Below are positions 63,986-64,000 of a stretch of 64,000 bases of DNA, one piece after another. Made by a program: the position numbers and the translations under genes. The stretch's first letter is position 1; every line of letters starts with the position of its first letter. Origin of the DNA: Sphingobacteriaceae bacterium. GTDB lineage: Bacteria > Bacteroidota > Bacteroidia > Sphingobacteriales > Sphingobacteriaceae. Under the pieces are notes generated by a model. The model did no database searches, was not told the origin of the DNA, and saw nothing but the letters and a program-made list of their open reading frames with translations. The stretch is from contig JAGIAD010000009.1 in the NCBI GenBank assembly GCA_017745075.1, forward strand, positions 88,303 through 152,302, read 5' to 3'.

Positions 63986-64000
63986 CAACCCGCTTCGGAA

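Overview
The window is chromosomal DNA of a Bacteroidota member, most likely Pedobacter or a close relative in the Sphingobacteriaceae. The evidence is moderate to low GC, almost no Shine-Dalgarno sites, repeated TAnnTTTG-type -7 promoter elements, Bacteroidota-restricted families (BT_3928, CCC-motif membrane protein, DUF1599, DUF5694, head-GIN DUF2807, CruF) and many intergenic palindromic repeats. I find 64 protein-coding genes, one of them cut by the left edge. I see no rRNA, tRNA, CRISPR array, prophage or complete insertion sequence.

Layout. 0-10 kb: end of pdxJ, an EamA transporter, two secreted or lipoprotein genes, gcvP and a YceI protein, separated by repeat-rich spacers. 9.8-20 kb: a metallo-beta-lactamase-fold hydrolase, a secreted sulfatase, recJ, lptB, a GH3-like enzyme, then a run of small membrane and lipoprotein genes (DUF2306, YARHG, YkvA, DUF2752, CCC-motif) and a bacilliredoxin. 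20-29 kb: cdaA and folP on the minus strand, then DUF1599, BT_3928, an ABC permease, DinB and aroK on the plus strand, then a CrtD-type carotenoid desaturase and a RhuM-Fic fusion. 29-36 kb: an M28 peptidase, DoxX, DUF5694, a 36-codon ORF, rlmD, a head-GIN protein and a phosphoribosyltransferase.

36.4-37.3 kb is a REP-associated tyrosine transposase (RAYT) gene between two direct copies of a ~118-bp unit made of four small hairpins. It is followed by an operon-like row: acyltransferase, family-2 glycosyltransferase, CruF-type hydratase, ispH and a CrtW-like ketolase. With crtD this suggests a hydroxylated, ketolated, perhaps glycosylated and acylated carotenoid. 41.6-49 kb carries hemH, a gluconokinase, waaA and a sugar-nucleotide operon (UDP-glucose dehydrogenase, UDP-glucuronate decarboxylase, UDP-galactose epimerase, CpsB-like phosphatase). 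49-56 kb has a MacB-like permease, an A-type Fe-S carrier, a methylmalonyl-CoA mutase catalytic chain and dnaA. The AT-rich spacer before dnaA carries a cluster of DnaA-box-like sites and may be oriC. 56-64 kb has a LemA/TPM operon, an FAD oxidoreductase, a second DinB protein, a CoA-binding protein and two overlapping lipid A deacylase genes of the PagL and LpxR types.

Beyond the genes, the most notable feature is the spacer DNA. Several hairpin repeat families and several low-complexity tract types recur between or at the 3' ends of unrelated genes, including a (CCCTAAA)n run and a 61-bp element duplicated upstream of two genes. Gene calls rest on motif and family recognition by eye; no database search was possible.
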